Positions 8,830 through 19,657 of a stretch of 64,000 nt of DNA are shown piece by piece. The notes below the pieces were generated by a model. The model ran no database searches. It was not told where the DNA came from and was given only the letters and a program-made list of their open reading frames with translations. Position numbers and translations under genes: made by a program. Numbering within the stretch: the first letter of the stretch is position 1; the number at the start of each line of letters is the position of its first letter. Source of the DNA: Dyadobacter sp. NIV53 (GTDB taxonomy: Bacteria; Bacteroidota; Bacteroidia; Cytophagales; Spirosomataceae); NCBI RefSeq assembly GCF_019711195.1, contig NZ_CP081299.1:2418001-2482000 (forward strand), written 5' to 3'.

Positions 8830-11448
8830 ATGTCCACACAATCAGCGGATATGACCGATAAAACGAATAACTGGTTTGTGAAACACAGCTTCCGGATATT
8901 TTTAGGAATAATAGCCTTTTTTGCAGCTTATTCAGCCCAGGCTGGCGGAAACAAGGTTGCAGCGGATACACTGTACCGAAGAAACCCAGGTATGATAACC
9001 CCAAAAGGGCCGTACATGCCTGAACGTGCTATGAAAAATGACATCCTGTATACAAGGCTGGATGTTAGCTTCGACTGGCAGAGGCAACAGGTACCAGCCA
9101 CTGCGATCATTAAATTCAGCCCTCATTTTTATCCGCAAAATACGCTCGAACTGGATGCAAAAGGATTTGATATAAAGGATGTTTCGTTATTGGATTCACT
9201 TTCAGATTACGGACAGGTTACCTTAACTGAGGTCAATAAACTGATCCTTAAAAAGCTTGATTTTGTGTATAATAAACGTAAACTGATCGTAAAACTGGGA
9301 CGAAATTACACCAGAACAGATACAGTTTATATAAAAATAGAATACTCTGCCAAACCAAATGACGTTCTCCGTGACCAACCAGGAGACCATCCTACCGACA
9401 AAGGCCTATACTTCATTAATGCAGATGGTATGGATGAAGGCAAACCAAAACAGATCTGGACGCAAGGTGAAACGGAAGGAAGTTCCTGCTGGTTTCCTAC
9501 CATTGACGCTCCGAATCAAAAATTCACCCAGGATATTTACATTACCGTTGACAGCACATATAAAACCCTGTCTAACGGCCTGTTGATCTCACAAGAGAGT
9601 GATAAAGGAATGCGGACGGATCACTGGAAACAAAATCTTCCGCATGCTCCGTATCTCGTTATGCTTGCTGTTGGAAATTTTGCTGTTGCCAAAGATTTGA
9701 TGCCGAACGGACTGGAAGTAAGTTATTATGTAGAACCAAAATATGGTGCTGATGCACAGGCGATATTCGGCAGAACTCCGGAAATGATCGCTTTTTTCTC
9801 AAATATATTTGGGGTTGATTTCCCATGGCAAAAATACGCCCAGGTTGCTGTTAGGGATTTTGTAGCAGGTGCTATGGAGAATACAACGGCAACTGTGCAT
9901 GAAGAAGGTGTACAGAATGATACTCGGTCTTTAATTGACGGAAACTCTGATGCTGTAATTGCCCACGAGCTCGCCCATCAATGGTTTGGTGATTATGTGA
10001 CTTGTGAAGAATGGGGACAACTTCCACTTAACGAATCTTTTGCTAATTACTCCGAATATTTGTGGAGTGAATATAACAATGGAAAAAATGAGGCTGACTG
10101 GCAGAATATGCAGGAAATGAGACAATATCTTGCAGAAGCTGAAACCAAGCAGGTTCCAATGATCCGTTATTTTTACAAAAGCCGTGAAGACATGTTTGAC
10201 AGTCATTCCTATGCGAAAGGCGGACGGATATTGCACATGTTACGCACTTATGTAGGTGACGATGCTTTCTTTGCTTCTTTAAAGAATTACCTTAAAAAAC
10301 ATGCGTTTGGAACTGCCGAAATAGATGATCTGCGCATTTCCTTTGAAAAAGTAACCGGGGAAGACTTAAACTGGTTTTTCGATGAATGGTTTCACAGGCC
10401 TGGCCATCCGCAAATAAAAATTACTCAGGAATATTCACAGGCAACTAAGAAAATCCTTTTAAAAATTAAACAGACCCAGGATACACTTGCTGCCACGGTT
10501 TACAGATTGCCTTTAAAAGTAGATGTTTGGGTGAATGGAAAGAAAAATCGTTATGATGCCCTGATTGATAAAACCACCCAGACTCTTGAATTCCCTGCCG
10601 CAAAAAAACCGGATTTAGTTCTTTTTGATGCAGAAGCGCAGCTTCTTGGCGTTGTAGAACATGAAAAGCCAAATAGCGAAATGGTATTTCAATATCGGAA
10701 TGCAGATCGTTTTCTTGCTAAATATGAGGCATTGGCACAACTGGAAGGAAAGCTGGCAGATACGACCGTAAAAAGCGTATTGATAAAAGCGATGACTGAT
10801 CCTTTCTGGAAATTACGGCAAATGGCGATTTCTAATTTCTCAGAATATGATGGGCAGGGTTTTATAGAAATAGAAAAAATTATCCAGGACAGGGCGCGTA
10901 AGGATCCGAATCCACAGGTTCGATCCGAAGCGATCATTACACTTTCTACCTATGGAGATAATAACAGTGACAGTATTTACCGACAGGCACTCGAAGACAG
11001 CTCTTACCAGGTTGTGTCTGTAGCCATGGAAAAATACCTGATGGGACAACCTTCTGATGCGAATGAAATAGCCACCAGATTTGAAAATTCACCGAATGAT
11101 GCTATCGTTACTTCGGTTGCTAATTATTACGCAGGTTTGGCTCAGCCGGAACGTTACGACTGGTTTTTAGAAAAAATGAAGCCAATGAAACCTACTGAAA
11201 AGTATAACTTTTTGCAGGTTTTTGGAAAATACCTGATCAAATCAAAACAGGATGTACAGCGTAAAAGTATCCCCGTCCTGGAAGGTCTCGCAAGAGAAAA
11301 CCCCTCCTATTTTGTAAGATTCGGTGCATTTCAGGCACTTGGCCTATTAACTGATATTCAGGGGGTAACCGCTTTACGTAAAGACATACGGGCAAAAGAA
11401 ACTGAGCCAAAACTAAAAGAAATGTATAGTCAGTTTGGGGAGCTTTAA
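8830..11448 (+). CDS. M1 family metallo-aminopeptidase
   Basis: An approximately 872-residue exported zinc aminopeptidase. GAMEN (bases 9868-9882) is the exopeptidase motif, and HELAH (9964-9978), followed 18 residues later by the NES glutamate, is the zinc site. After the catalytic and thermolysin-like domains comes a C-terminal helical HEAT-like region (about LIKAMTDPFWKLRQMAI to the end). A signal peptide is visible (SFRIFLGIIAFFAAYSAQA), so it acts in the periplasm or outside. The frame is open from 8662, but the first 56 codons overlap the permease gene and lack family similarity. ATG 8830 is therefore preferred; ATG 8851 is also possible. A perfect 13-bp terminator follows. Confidence 0.93.
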   Translation: MSTQSADMTDKTNNWFVKHSFRIFLGIIAFFAAYSAQAGGNKVAADTLYRRNPGMITPKGPYMPERAMKNDILYTRLDVSFDWQRQQVPATAIIKFSPHFYPQNTLELDAKGFDIKDVSLLDSLSDYGQVTLTEVNKLILKKLDFVYNKRKLIVKLGRNYTRTDTVYIKIEYSAKPNDVLRDQPGDHPTDKGLYFINADGMDEGKPKQIWTQGETEGSSCWFPTIDAPNQKFTQDIYITVDSTYKTLSNGLLISQESDKGMRTDHWKQNLPHAPYLVMLAVGNFAVAKDLMPNGLEVSYYVEPKYGADAQAIFGRTPEMIAFFSNIFGVDFPWQKYAQVAVRDFVAGAMENTTATVHEEGVQNDTRSLIDGNSDAVIAHELAHQWFGDYVTCEEWGQLPLNESFANYSEYLWSEYNNGKNEADWQNMQEMRQYLAEAETKQVPMIRYFYKSREDMFDSHSYAKGGRILHMLRTYVGDDAFFASLKNYLKKHAFGTAEIDDLRISFEKVTGEDLNWFFDEWFHRPGHPQIKITQEYSQATKKILLKIKQTQDTLAATVYRLPLKVDVWVNGKKNRYDALIDKTTQTLEFPAAKKPDLVLFDAEAQLLGVVEHEKPNSEMVFQYRNADRFLAKYEALAQLEGKLADTTVKSVLIKAMTDPFWKLRQMAISNFSEYDGQGFIEIEKIIQDRARKDPNPQVRSEAIITLSTYGDNNSDSIYRQALEDSSYQVVSVAMEKYLMGQPSDANEIATRFENSPNDAIVTSVANYYAGLAQPERYDWFLEKMKPMKPTEKYNFLQVFGKYLIKSKQDVQRKSIPVLEGLARENPSYFVRFGAFQALGLLTDIQGVTALRKDIRAKETEPKLKEMYSQFGEL

Positions 11449-11469
11449 GTTTAGAAAATATGAAGTGAG

Positions 11470-11507
11470 AAAAAGAAAACAGGATATTAAATTGCTGTTT
11501 TCTTTTT
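11470..11507 (+). terminator. Terminator after M1 aminopeptidase
   Basis: A perfect 13-bp stem: arms 11470-11482 (AAAAAGAAAACAG) and 11495-11507 (CTGTTTTCTTTTT) with a 12-nt loop, 21 nt after the stop codon. Confidence 0.8.
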
Positions 11508-11691
11508 AGTATCTACTCTACAATCGCTAACGAAAAATACATGTAAGGTTTAATTTCACCCAACCGCCTACGATTTAATGTAATCAATATAAATAGGGCT
11601 TTGAAAATTATACCGTAAAAGTGTAGAATACCAAAGATGTTAACTCAGAAACTCCTCTAAGTATGCCTGACTTTGATAAAGTGTGTCCGTA

Positions 11692-12240
11692 ATGAAAGAA
11701 AAGGATATTAAATCGCTGGTCTATAATTTCTATCCAAGAAATTTTCTCTCTGTACACCTTGAAGAGTACTACGAATCGAAAGAGTATCTTTTAAGAAAGC
11801 AATATTGTTTCGAAGCCAGGACGAATAATAAGCTCTGGGTGGATTTTAAAAGTCAGATTGTAGAATTAAAACTTAATATGTTTAATAAGCGGATCGGCGA
11901 CTATTCTGTTTTAGGCGATGTTCCAGCGTATCATCTTGAATTTAGCATTAAGCCAGAAGGTTATGCCAACGAATGGGTGGTAATTTCTGTATCTATTAGC
12001 GTAATAGCGAAATATTGGTCTTATCATATCGCTGATATTTTTTTGAATGAACAACCTCAAATCAGATATACTCTCGTTTACAAAGAGGAGACAGAGTGGA
12101 TTTCAGAGATTGCGAAAATAATTGAACTTACTTTTCAAGAATATCAGTTGTTAACTCCAGACATTCATCAAGTGGTTATCGATGACATTGCAACTTCTTA
12201 CACTGAAAGTCCTACAATTTTTCAGGCTTTATTTTGGTAA
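11692..12240 (+). CDS. Hypothetical protein, 182 residues
   Basis: I do not recognise this protein. It is soluble, acidic to neutral, rich in aromatic residues, with no signal peptide, membrane segment or cysteine motif. Predicted strands (YHLEFSIKPEG, WVVISVSISVIAKYW) alternate with helices (WISEIAKIIELTFQEY), giving a mixed alpha/beta fold. The start is taken as ATG 11692 (MKEKDIKSLVYNFY) rather than the GTG at 11683. It is isolated: 243 nt behind the M1 gene and facing the LacI regulator. Small lone proteins of this type are sometimes immunity proteins, but nothing in the neighbourhood supports that here. Confidence 0.6.
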   Translation: MKEKDIKSLVYNFYPRNFLSVHLEEYYESKEYLLRKQYCFEARTNNKLWVDFKSQIVELKLNMFNKRIGDYSVLGDVPAYHLEFSIKPEGYANEWVVISVSISVIAKYWSYHIADIFLNEQPQIRYTLVYKEETEWISEIAKIIELTFQEYQLLTPDIHQVVIDDIATSYTESPTIFQALFW

Positions 12241-12486
12241 CAATTATACAGATATTACGCATTGGGCGATCAGGAGAAAAAGTTTATAAAGTAAAAAAAG
12301 TTGCACAAAGGCAAATCTTGAAATAGTCTTGAAGATGGTGCTGAGATTTGATACAAGTGACAAAGGCTTCTCCAATTTGCAATGCAAAAACCCATAACGC
12401 TTTTTGTGGCGGCAAGTCTTACTATAAACTAAACAGCCACCGCACTTAACTATTTTACCTTGAACTCTTAACTTCCTACTCCCTAC

Positions 12487-13590
12487 TCATCCTGCCGGAT
12501 CCAGATAATAGTCCAGGTTCTCTTTGGTTATAATATCAAGAGGAAGAAACTTTATCGGCTGGATTTCTTTCTTGAATATTAAATGGTTGGCTAGCTGGTG
12601 AATGCCCCAGTAACCCTGGCCCAATGGATTCTGGTTAATAAGAAAATTGATAATTTCCTTATTCAAATATTCCAGGTTTGGCGCCAGCAAATCGTAACCG
12701 ATCAGCTTTATATCTTTCAGGTTATTTCGTTCCAGATATGCCGCTACCTCAAAAGCCTTTGAATTCGTGACATAAATTGCAGAAAGGCCAGGTTCACCTT
12801 GCCGGATTTTATCAAGATGAATATCAATGGTACCGCTCTCCAGATAATTAATCGCTTCACTTATAATCTTGAATTCGGCATTACGCCCGTCCTGCTGGAA
12901 GTAATTTCTGAAACCTTCCTCTTTGGTAATAAGGTGGGCGGAATTGGGAATGTCTTCATTAATGTGTGCAACCAATACTGTGCACGAAAAAGGCAATCCG
13001 AAACTCAGGATTTTAGCAGCCAGAAAACCACTTCGGTAAGAATCCTGACCTATGTAACAAAGTGGGACTACACTTTCAATTTGCGTATTAAATAGTACAT
13101 ATGGAATATTTAGATTTCGCCAGTGCTCAAAAAATGGTAAAGCCTCCTTATAAAAAATAGGTGCAATTAAAACGCCATCCTGGCTTTCATTTGAAGCTTC
13201 CTTCGCTTTTGCAATAAAGGATTGCTCATCATGAGGATTGAAGATAAACTTCGCAATATTTATTCCATACTGCCTTAATTCTTTTTCCGCTTTTTCCAAT
13301 CCCTTTTTTGGCGCTTCCCAATAAGAATCCTCATTCGGATCAGGAATCAGTGCAGCTATATTAAATGTCCGTTGGGATTTTAATGATTGAGCAACAAGAT
13401 TGGGTTCATAATTTAATTCTTTAATAATAGCCAGAATCCGTTCTCTTACATCGTCGGCCACTCTGCCCCGATTGTGCAGTACGCGGTCAACTGTCCCCTT
13501 TGATGTCTGTGCTTTTTCTGCAATATCTTTTATTCTGACTATTTTCTTTTTCACAATTAATTGTATCGTCTTGTTTTTGAGGATTTTCAT
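12487..13590 (-). CDS. LacI-family transcriptional regulator
   Basis: A 367-residue regulator with an N-terminal LacI helix-turn-helix (VRIKDIAEKAQTSKGTVDRV and LHNRGRVADDVRERI, about residues 18-55), the hinge YEPNLVAQSLKS, and a periplasmic-binding-protein-like sensor domain of the ribose-binding type (about residues 70-365). It presumably binds a sugar released from the imported glycan and relieves repression or activates the locus. It is transcribed away from the susC/susD pair; two palindromic sites in the 324-nt gap are its likely operators. The first 17 residues are poorly supported and the true start may be internal. The sugar cannot be told. Confidence 0.93.
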   Translation of the reverse strand: MKILKNKTIQLIVKKKIVRIKDIAEKAQTSKGTVDRVLHNRGRVADDVRERILAIIKELNYEPNLVAQSLKSQRTFNIAALIPDPNEDSYWEAPKKGLEKAEKELRQYGINIAKFIFNPHDEQSFIAKAKEASNESQDGVLIAPIFYKEALPFFEHWRNLNIPYVLFNTQIESVVPLCYIGQDSYRSGFLAAKILSFGLPFSCTVLVAHINEDIPNSAHLITKEEGFRNYFQQDGRNAEFKIISEAINYLESGTIDIHLDKIRQGEPGLSAIYVTNSKAFEVAAYLERNNLKDIKLIGYDLLAPNLEYLNKEIINFLINQNPLGQGYWGIHQLANHLIFKKEIQPIKFLPLDIITKENLDYYLDPAG

Positions 13591-13763
13591 TTACACAAAT
13601 ACTGCAAATGTAGTGCAATTATAAAGATTAGAATGGTATAAACTATCATATGGACAGGACAGCTACGTAATAATTACAGCATTTATTATAATTATTCAAG
13701 CCTTCAAAACATCTCCTTTTATAAATCTATAAAAATCTTTACATAATCTTAATACAATTTAGT

Positions 13764-13806
13764 GTGTTCGAGCACAATATAAGATAAATCAAGTGTGCTC
13801 GAACAC
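13764..13806. promoter_or_regulatory. Pair of LacI-type operators upstream of susC
   Basis: Two 12-bp sites fit GTGYTCGARCAC: GTGTTCGAGCAC at 13764-13775 and GTGCTCGAACAC at 13795-13806. Each is palindromic around TCGA with one degenerate pair, and the two are reverse complements of each other. Centre-to-centre distance is 31 bp, about three helical turns. A central CG dinucleotide is a hallmark of LacI-family operators. They lie in the 13591-13914 gap between the divergent LacI gene and susC, which otherwise shows only AT-rich sequence. Binding is inferred. Confidence 0.75.
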
Positions 13807-13914
13807 TATTTAGTTTTTTTGGTTGGTTTTATAAATTTTAATATTTAATTTTACAAAAGATAAAATTCTACGAATATTATTCTTCCTAATACCCATGATC
13901 TAATCATAACGTCT

Positions 13915-16900
13915 ATGAAAATCAACTTTATCCCAATTACTTATTGGAAGCGGCCGATATTATTGGCTCTTATCAGTTGTATGTTTACGCCATTATTACG
14001 TGCTTCAGTGGTCAATCATCCTCCATTGGCAATTGATGAAAGATTGATCAGTGAAAAACCAGTTCGTTCAGTTCAATGGACTTCAAATAAATCGCTTGAG
14101 TATACTGTTAAGGGAACTGTAATTTCAAGTGAGAAAGAAGTATTGCCAGGTGTCACCGTTGTGGTAAAAGGAACTTCACAAGGAACAACCACAGACATGA
14201 ATGGTGATTTTTCAATCAACCTGTCGACGCCGGGAACTACGCTTATTTTTAGTTTTATTGGTTATGCTACCAAAGAAGTGGTTGTTGAAGGTGCCAAAAC
14301 TTTGGATATTGTACTGGAATCCGATGCCCGTGGCCTTGATGAATTGGTGGTCGTTGGTTATTCCGCCAAAAAATTACGCTATCTGTCCAGTTCAGTTTCA
14401 ACGATCAGTAACGAAAAGTTACGCGATGTTACGTCAAATGAATTGCCAAACCTCTTGCAGGGTAAAGCACCGGGCGTTGTGGTGTCATCAGGTTCAGGAG
14501 ATCCTACCAAACCCGCCAGTATTGTGATCCGTGGAGCAGGAACTATATCTGCCGGTACTACTCCGCTGTATGTAGTTGATGGAAATATAGACGGTACATA
14601 CAATCCGGTTGATATTGAAAGTGTAACGGTTTTGAAAGATGTTGCTGCAACAGGTTTATATGGATCGCGTGCAGCAAACGGTGTAATTATCGTGAACACC
14701 AAAATGGGAAAAGCCGGTAAAACGGAGATCAGCGTTAATAATACGCTTGGTTTTGCAAACGCTACCAGTGGAAATTTCAAACTAATGAATTCCCAGCAAT
14801 TGTATGACTACCAAAGCACTTTCTATCCAAGAGATGCATCTGTATTAAACACCAACACCAACTGGTGGAACGAAGCATTCCGTACGGCATTTGTAGATAA
14901 CCATAATATCTCCGCATCAGGCGGCAACGACCGAACGACTTTTTATACCTCGGTTAATTACTATAAAGAACAGGGAACGCTTATTAACAATGACAGGACC
15001 GGCTATAATTTCCGGACGAATTTGAAAACAAAGCTTACTGATAAATTAACAGCAGCTGTTCTTTTCAACGGACAGTTTACCAAAGACAACTTACAGCATA
15101 GCAACACCTTGTACGATGCTTATGTAAACCTTCCATTTGACCCTGCGTATGACGCAAGCGGAGCTCCAGTTGATGGCCGTTATTATGCTGGCTGGCTTGG
15201 CCGCGACCGTGAGAACTTTCTACAGTCGTTGCAATACAATTATGCAACTGGAAAAACTTTGAGAACAAGCCTTGATGTGAACCTGGATTATGAACTGACG
15301 AAAAAGATCACATTGTCAAGCTACAACCGCGTCAATTTCGGTAACGAAAGCGGTGTTACTTATTACGACAGACGAACCAAACAAGGTGGTGCCAATGGCG
15401 GAGAATTGTACAATACGTCAAACAATTCTAATCGTCAGCTTACTTCCAACCGGATCAGGTATAATGAAGAATTTGGCAAACACAGCCTTGCTTTACTGGG
15501 TGCGGCAGAGGCCGAAAAGTCTTATAATGAATACCAGACAGTTTCAGGAAAAGGCTTACCTGCCGGGCATGATGTAATGTCTATAGCAACCGACATCCTG
15601 GCCTCACCAACAGCTTACAGCGAGCAGGTCGCTTTCCGTAAATTTCTTGGCCAGGCCGATTATAGTTACGACAACCGTTACTTTTTAGTAGGTTCTTTTG
15701 TCAATGAATTTTCCTCACTTTTTGGAAAAAACAATTCATCAGCCAATTTCTTCCAATTAGGTGCATCGTGGGTATTATCTAACGAAAGTTTTCTGAAAAA
15801 TAACAAGACACTTACTTTTGCCAAACTCCGTGCAAGTTATGGAACAGTTGGAAATGCAACAATTCCAAATTTCGCATCACTTGGATTGTATTCAATATCA
15901 CAGTCGGCAAGTTATGCAGGACTGCCGGGAGCTTCTCCGTTTCAAAAGGCAATCCTGATCTTACATGGGAAAAAGTTAAATCTTCCAACATTGGCGCCGA
16001 CATCAGTTTATGGAACAGAATCGACTTAAGTGTTGATGTCTATAACAAAACTTCGGATGACCTGTTATACCAAAAACCGCTTGCTGCAACCACAGGATAC
16101 AGTTATATATGGATGAATGCGGGATCGGTAAGAAACAGAGGTGTCGAATTTAATCTGACTACGAAAAACATTGTCAGTGGCGATTTCACCTGGGAAACGA
16201 ATCTGAACATGTCTTTTAACAAAAATAAAGTACTGAGCCTGAGTGATGGGTCCACGACTTTCAATCCGGGAAACCGCCTGCCAATTGCAGCCGGACACGA
16301 TATGGGTGAATACAACCTGCCTATCTGGGCTGGTGTAAATCCTGAAAACGGAGATCCTCAGTGGGAGAAACTGGTAACTGCTACAGACGGCACTGTTACC
16401 AAAGAGCTGACCAATGCATACAGCAGCGTCCAAACTACACAGTCGCGTCAGTTTACTGGCAAATCTGCTACTCCTAAGTTTACCGGTGGATTTTCCAATA
16501 CGCTGGCTTACAAAGGATTCAGCTTGTCGGCGTTTTTCAATTTTGTTTATGGCAACTGGGTATATAACGACAGCCGTTTTTACTTCGACAACGACGGTTT
16601 ATATGAAAGTTACAACGTTATGGTACTTCCAAAAGGAATGTCTCGCTGGGAAAAACCAGGAGATATTGCTACACATCCAAAACCAATTGTTGGAGGAAAT
16701 AAGGATTCCAACCAATCCTCATCTCGTTACCTGGAAGACGGAAGTTTTATTCGTTTGAGAAATGTCAGATTAGGCTACACAATTCCTGTTAGCATAATAA
16801 AAAGGATTGGCCTTTCGAGAGCAAATGTATTTGTAAGTGGTGACAATCTATGGACTGGTACAAAGTTTACCGGAACTGACCCGGAAGTTTCGTTCTCACG

Positions 16901-16988
16901 CGGCGATACTGAATTTACCCAGGGGCTTTCGAGTATTAAGTACCCAATCAGCCGTAAGTTTTTGTTTGGCATCAATTTCACATTGTAA
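13915..16988 (+). pseudogene. SusC-like TonB-dependent transporter, one frameshift
   Basis: A RagA/SusC outer-membrane importer of about 1024 residues once one base is restored. It has a signal region (about 1-31), a carboxypeptidase-regulatory-like domain (residues 65-135, VKGTVISSEKEVLPGVTVVV), the TonB-box/plug junction LDELVVVGYS near 141-150, a plug with VIRGAGTISAGTTPLYVVDG, and a beta-barrel ending in aromatic-rich LFGINFTL. The frame breaks at AAAA 15944-15947, where one A is missing: frame 1 stops at 16029, while KGNPDLTWEKVKSSNIGAD continues in the next frame to 16988. Total length 3074 nt is one short of a codon multiple. Sequencing error at the homopolymer is quite possible. It pairs with susD 14 nt downstream. 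Confidence 0.9.
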
Positions 16989-17002
16989 AATCCTGAATCA
17001 TT

Positions 17003-18508
17003 ATGAAGTTTAATAATATAAAACTGTTTCTTACCATAGGATTGGTGACGTTGTTTTCGGTATCCTGCGAGCAGTATTTCGAACCGACTACAACGATTGA
17101 CGAAACCACCGCACTGGCTAACGAGTCAGACGTACAGACGGTTACTATTGGTACGTATGCCTTGCTAATTAATGACAATTACACGACGAGCGGGCATTAT
17201 CTGATGGAATATCCAAGTGATGAAATCGCTCAGGGACAGATATCTTCCAATGACCTTACGCGGCTTTACAGATATACGCATATCAATACCTCATCACATG
17301 CTACGGCTTATTGGAGCCAGGCTTACAAGGTGATTGCAGCTGCTAATAAAGTCATTGCATTTGTGTCAAATGATGCTTCGGACGAACTTAAACAATTGAA
17401 AGGCGAAAACCTGTTCTTGCGTGCCATGGTTCATTTCAACTTGGTGAGAATGTTTGGCAGGCCATATCCTCAGAACAGCGGTGATAACCCGGGAGTCCCA
17501 ATCCTTCGCGAAGGTGTGACTGACGAAGAGTTACTAACAATTTCAAGATCATCCGTAAAAGATGTTTACGATTTCGTAATTGCCGACTTGGAATCAGCTG
17601 CTGCACTGATGGGTTCGACCAAAACGAATATTTATGGTTCCAAAGAAGTAGCATACGCTTTACTCTCCAAGATATATCTTTTCAAAGAGGATAATACAAA
17701 TGCTTTGAAGTATGCAAATCTGGTGATTGACAGCGGAAGATATTCTTTACTTTCTTCATCTGATCTGCCAAATTATTTCAAAAAGACACCTGAAAGTAAT
17801 ACTGAAACTATTTTTGCCATCCGCCATACCAATGTGCAGATTGCAGGAATAGGCACTATGTATATCAGCAGTGACCAGGCGGGGAATCCGTTAGGCCAGG
17901 GAGTAAGTGGCTGGGCGGAGCTTTATGCATCTAAAAAGTATATTGATTTCATTGGCCAGCATCCGGAAGATATAAGAAAATCTTTCATTATTCCTTATGT
18001 TGTTGACGGAACGTTACAATACAATCAGAAGCTTACACCTGCCACACCGATGTACTATATTGATAAATTCACTTTGCAGGACAATGTTATCAATGCTGCT
18101 TCGCCGGTGTATTTGCGTCTTGCTGATATCTATCTGATCAGGGCTGAGGCAAATGCAAAGCTGGGTAATACAGCTGCTGCCATTACGGATGTCAACCTGA
18201 TCCGTACCCGTGCGGGATTGACCGGTACTGCTATTTACACTCCGGCCAATATTACAGCTGCGGGCAAAACCGTATTGGGTGTTGTATTGGAAGAGCGTTA
18301 TCTGGAACTTGCTTTTGAAGGCCATCGTGTTTATGACCTGTTCCGTAATAACCTGCCAATGGAAAGAAATTATCCTGGTACGCATGCTCAAAACAACACA
18401 CCAACCACCGATACGCATCAATCGGTGTTACCAACTGATCCAAGAGTTGTTTACTACATTCCTCAGGCGGAAATTAACCAGAACAGCAATCTGATCCAAA
18501 ATCCTTAA
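17003..18508 (+). CDS. SusD/RagB-like nutrient-binding lipoprotein
   Basis: A 501-residue surface lipoprotein that caps the SusC transporter and captures the glycan or peptide. The N-terminus is a lipoprotein signal (LVTLFSVSCEQYF, lipid cysteine about residue 22). The body has the SusD TPR-like helices and the conserved blocks LFLRAMVHFNLVRMFG, RLADIYLIRAEANAKLG and LVLEERYLELAFEGHR-like (VVLEERYLELAFEGHRVYDL). It is 14 nt behind susC and followed by a terminator, so the two form an operon under the LacI-type operators. No glycoside hydrolase follows, so the substrate stays unknown. Confidence 0.94.
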   Translation: MKFNNIKLFLTIGLVTLFSVSCEQYFEPTTTIDETTALANESDVQTVTIGTYALLINDNYTTSGHYLMEYPSDEIAQGQISSNDLTRLYRYTHINTSSHATAYWSQAYKVIAAANKVIAFVSNDASDELKQLKGENLFLRAMVHFNLVRMFGRPYPQNSGDNPGVPILREGVTDEELLTISRSSVKDVYDFVIADLESAAALMGSTKTNIYGSKEVAYALLSKIYLFKEDNTNALKYANLVIDSGRYSLLSSSDLPNYFKKTPESNTETIFAIRHTNVQIAGIGTMYISSDQAGNPLGQGVSGWAELYASKKYIDFIGQHPEDIRKSFIIPYVVDGTLQYNQKLTPATPMYYIDKFTLQDNVINAASPVYLRLADIYLIRAEANAKLGNTAAAITDVNLIRTRAGLTGTAIYTPANITAAGKTVLGVVLEERYLELAFEGHRVYDLFRNNLPMERNYPGTHAQNNTPTTDTHQSVLPTDPRVVYYIPQAEINQNSNLIQNP

Positions 18509-18537
18509 ATAACCCACTAATCCTAACCCTTGAACCA

Positions 18538-18569
18538 GGCGTGCGAAGCAAAATTTCGTACGCCTTTTT
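18538..18569 (+). terminator. Terminator of the first susCD operon
   Basis: Arms 18538-18547 (GGCGTGCGAA) and 18555-18564 (TTCGTACGCC) pair with one G-U, followed by TTTTT. It lies 29 nt after susD. Confidence 0.8.
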
Positions 18570-18574
18570 ATATG

Positions 18575-19621
18575 TTATTTGATTTCAATACTGACGTCAT
18601 CGTTATCAACATAAGCCGAACAGGTTAAAATCCAGCCTTCTGCCAGATCCCGGTCAGTAAGCACTTCATTTACAGTCATGTGTAACTTACCACTTTTACA
18701 AATTCCGGCACAGGTGGAACAACGCCCGCCTTTACAACTATATGGCAGATGGATACTGGCCTGTAATGCGGCATCCAGAATGGTCGAATGGGCTGGCACT
18801 AACAACTGATAGTCGTTTCCCCGAAAAGTAAGGTTAATCGTATGCGGATTGGAAACGGGCGGAGGCGGAGGCATTTTATTAATCACAAAATTTTCCTTCC
18901 GGATCTGAACCGAAGAAAAACCCATATAATGTAGCGTAATTTCCATAGAACGCATAAGTTCAAACGGCCCGCAAATGAAGAAACGCGCACGCTCCCGTGC
19001 AAAACGTAACGATTTGTTCACCAACTGTTCCAACCGTGTATTATTGATCCTTCCTCTGATCCCATTCCATTCATCCGAAGGCTGGCTATGAATATGAATG
19101 ACCGTTAACCGTTCAGGATACCGTTGCTGCCAGTCGATAATATGATTCCAAAACAAAGTCTGGCTTTCATTTTGATTGGCATATAATAACGTTACAATAC
19201 TTTCCTTTTCAATAGTAAGTGCCTGTTTCAAAATAGAGAATAATGGCGTAATCCCACTTCCTGCTCCTATCAGTACAATATCCCGGGCTTCACCATTTGG
19301 CTTTTCAAGAACAAACCTTCCTGATGGCTGTAAAGTTTTAAAAATATCTCCTTCCAGAACGGTATCCAGCCAGAAACGGGAAGCCTCACCATTTGGAATT
19401 CGTTTTACAGTGATTGCAGGAAAATCATCTGCTTCCGGTGCCGAACTCATTGAATAAGAGCGCCTCACTTCGTGACCACGCATATCTATCAAAAAAGTCA
19501 GGAACTGACCTGCCTGATAAATTAATGGCTGGCCATCAGTCCGTTCAAAAACAAACGTTTTGACATTATATTTTTCAATAATAATATGTCTTACCCGTAA
19601 AAAAATAATTGAACCGGACAT
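18575..19621 (-). CDS. Ferredoxin-NAD(P)H reductase, PaaE-like, with 2Fe-2S domain
   Basis: A 348-residue flavoreductase. The FAD-binding barrel shows RRSYSMSSAP (about residues 54-63), followed by the NAD(P)-binding domain with VLIGAGSGITPLFSILK (about 116-132). A plant-type ferredoxin domain at the C-terminus holds the cluster cysteines in CKGGRCSTCAG (C-x4-C-x2-C) plus the distal TCSA cysteine. This order is that of PaaE and related oxygenase reductases passing electrons from NAD(P)H to a non-haem iron oxygenase or desaturase. No oxygenase gene is adjacent. It lies 36 nt behind the DxDD-motif gene on the same strand, suggesting co-transcription. The electron acceptor is unknown. Confidence 0.9.
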   Translation of the reverse strand: MSGSIIFLRVRHIIIEKYNVKTFVFERTDGQPLIYQAGQFLTFLIDMRGHEVRRSYSMSSAPEADDFPAITVKRIPNGEASRFWLDTVLEGDIFKTLQPSGRFVLEKPNGEARDIVLIGAGSGITPLFSILKQALTIEKESIVTLLYANQNESQTLFWNHIIDWQQRYPERLTVIHIHSQPSDEWNGIRGRINNTRLEQLVNKSLRFARERARFFICGPFELMRSMEITLHYMGFSSVQIRKENFVINKMPPPPPVSNPHTINLTFRGNDYQLLVPAHSTILDAALQASIHLPYSCKGGRCSTCAGICKSGKLHMTVNEVLTDRDLAEGWILTCSAYVDNDDVSIEIK

Positions 19622-19657
19622 AGAAAGTTAATCTTTCAGATAATGTATTAAGATAAA

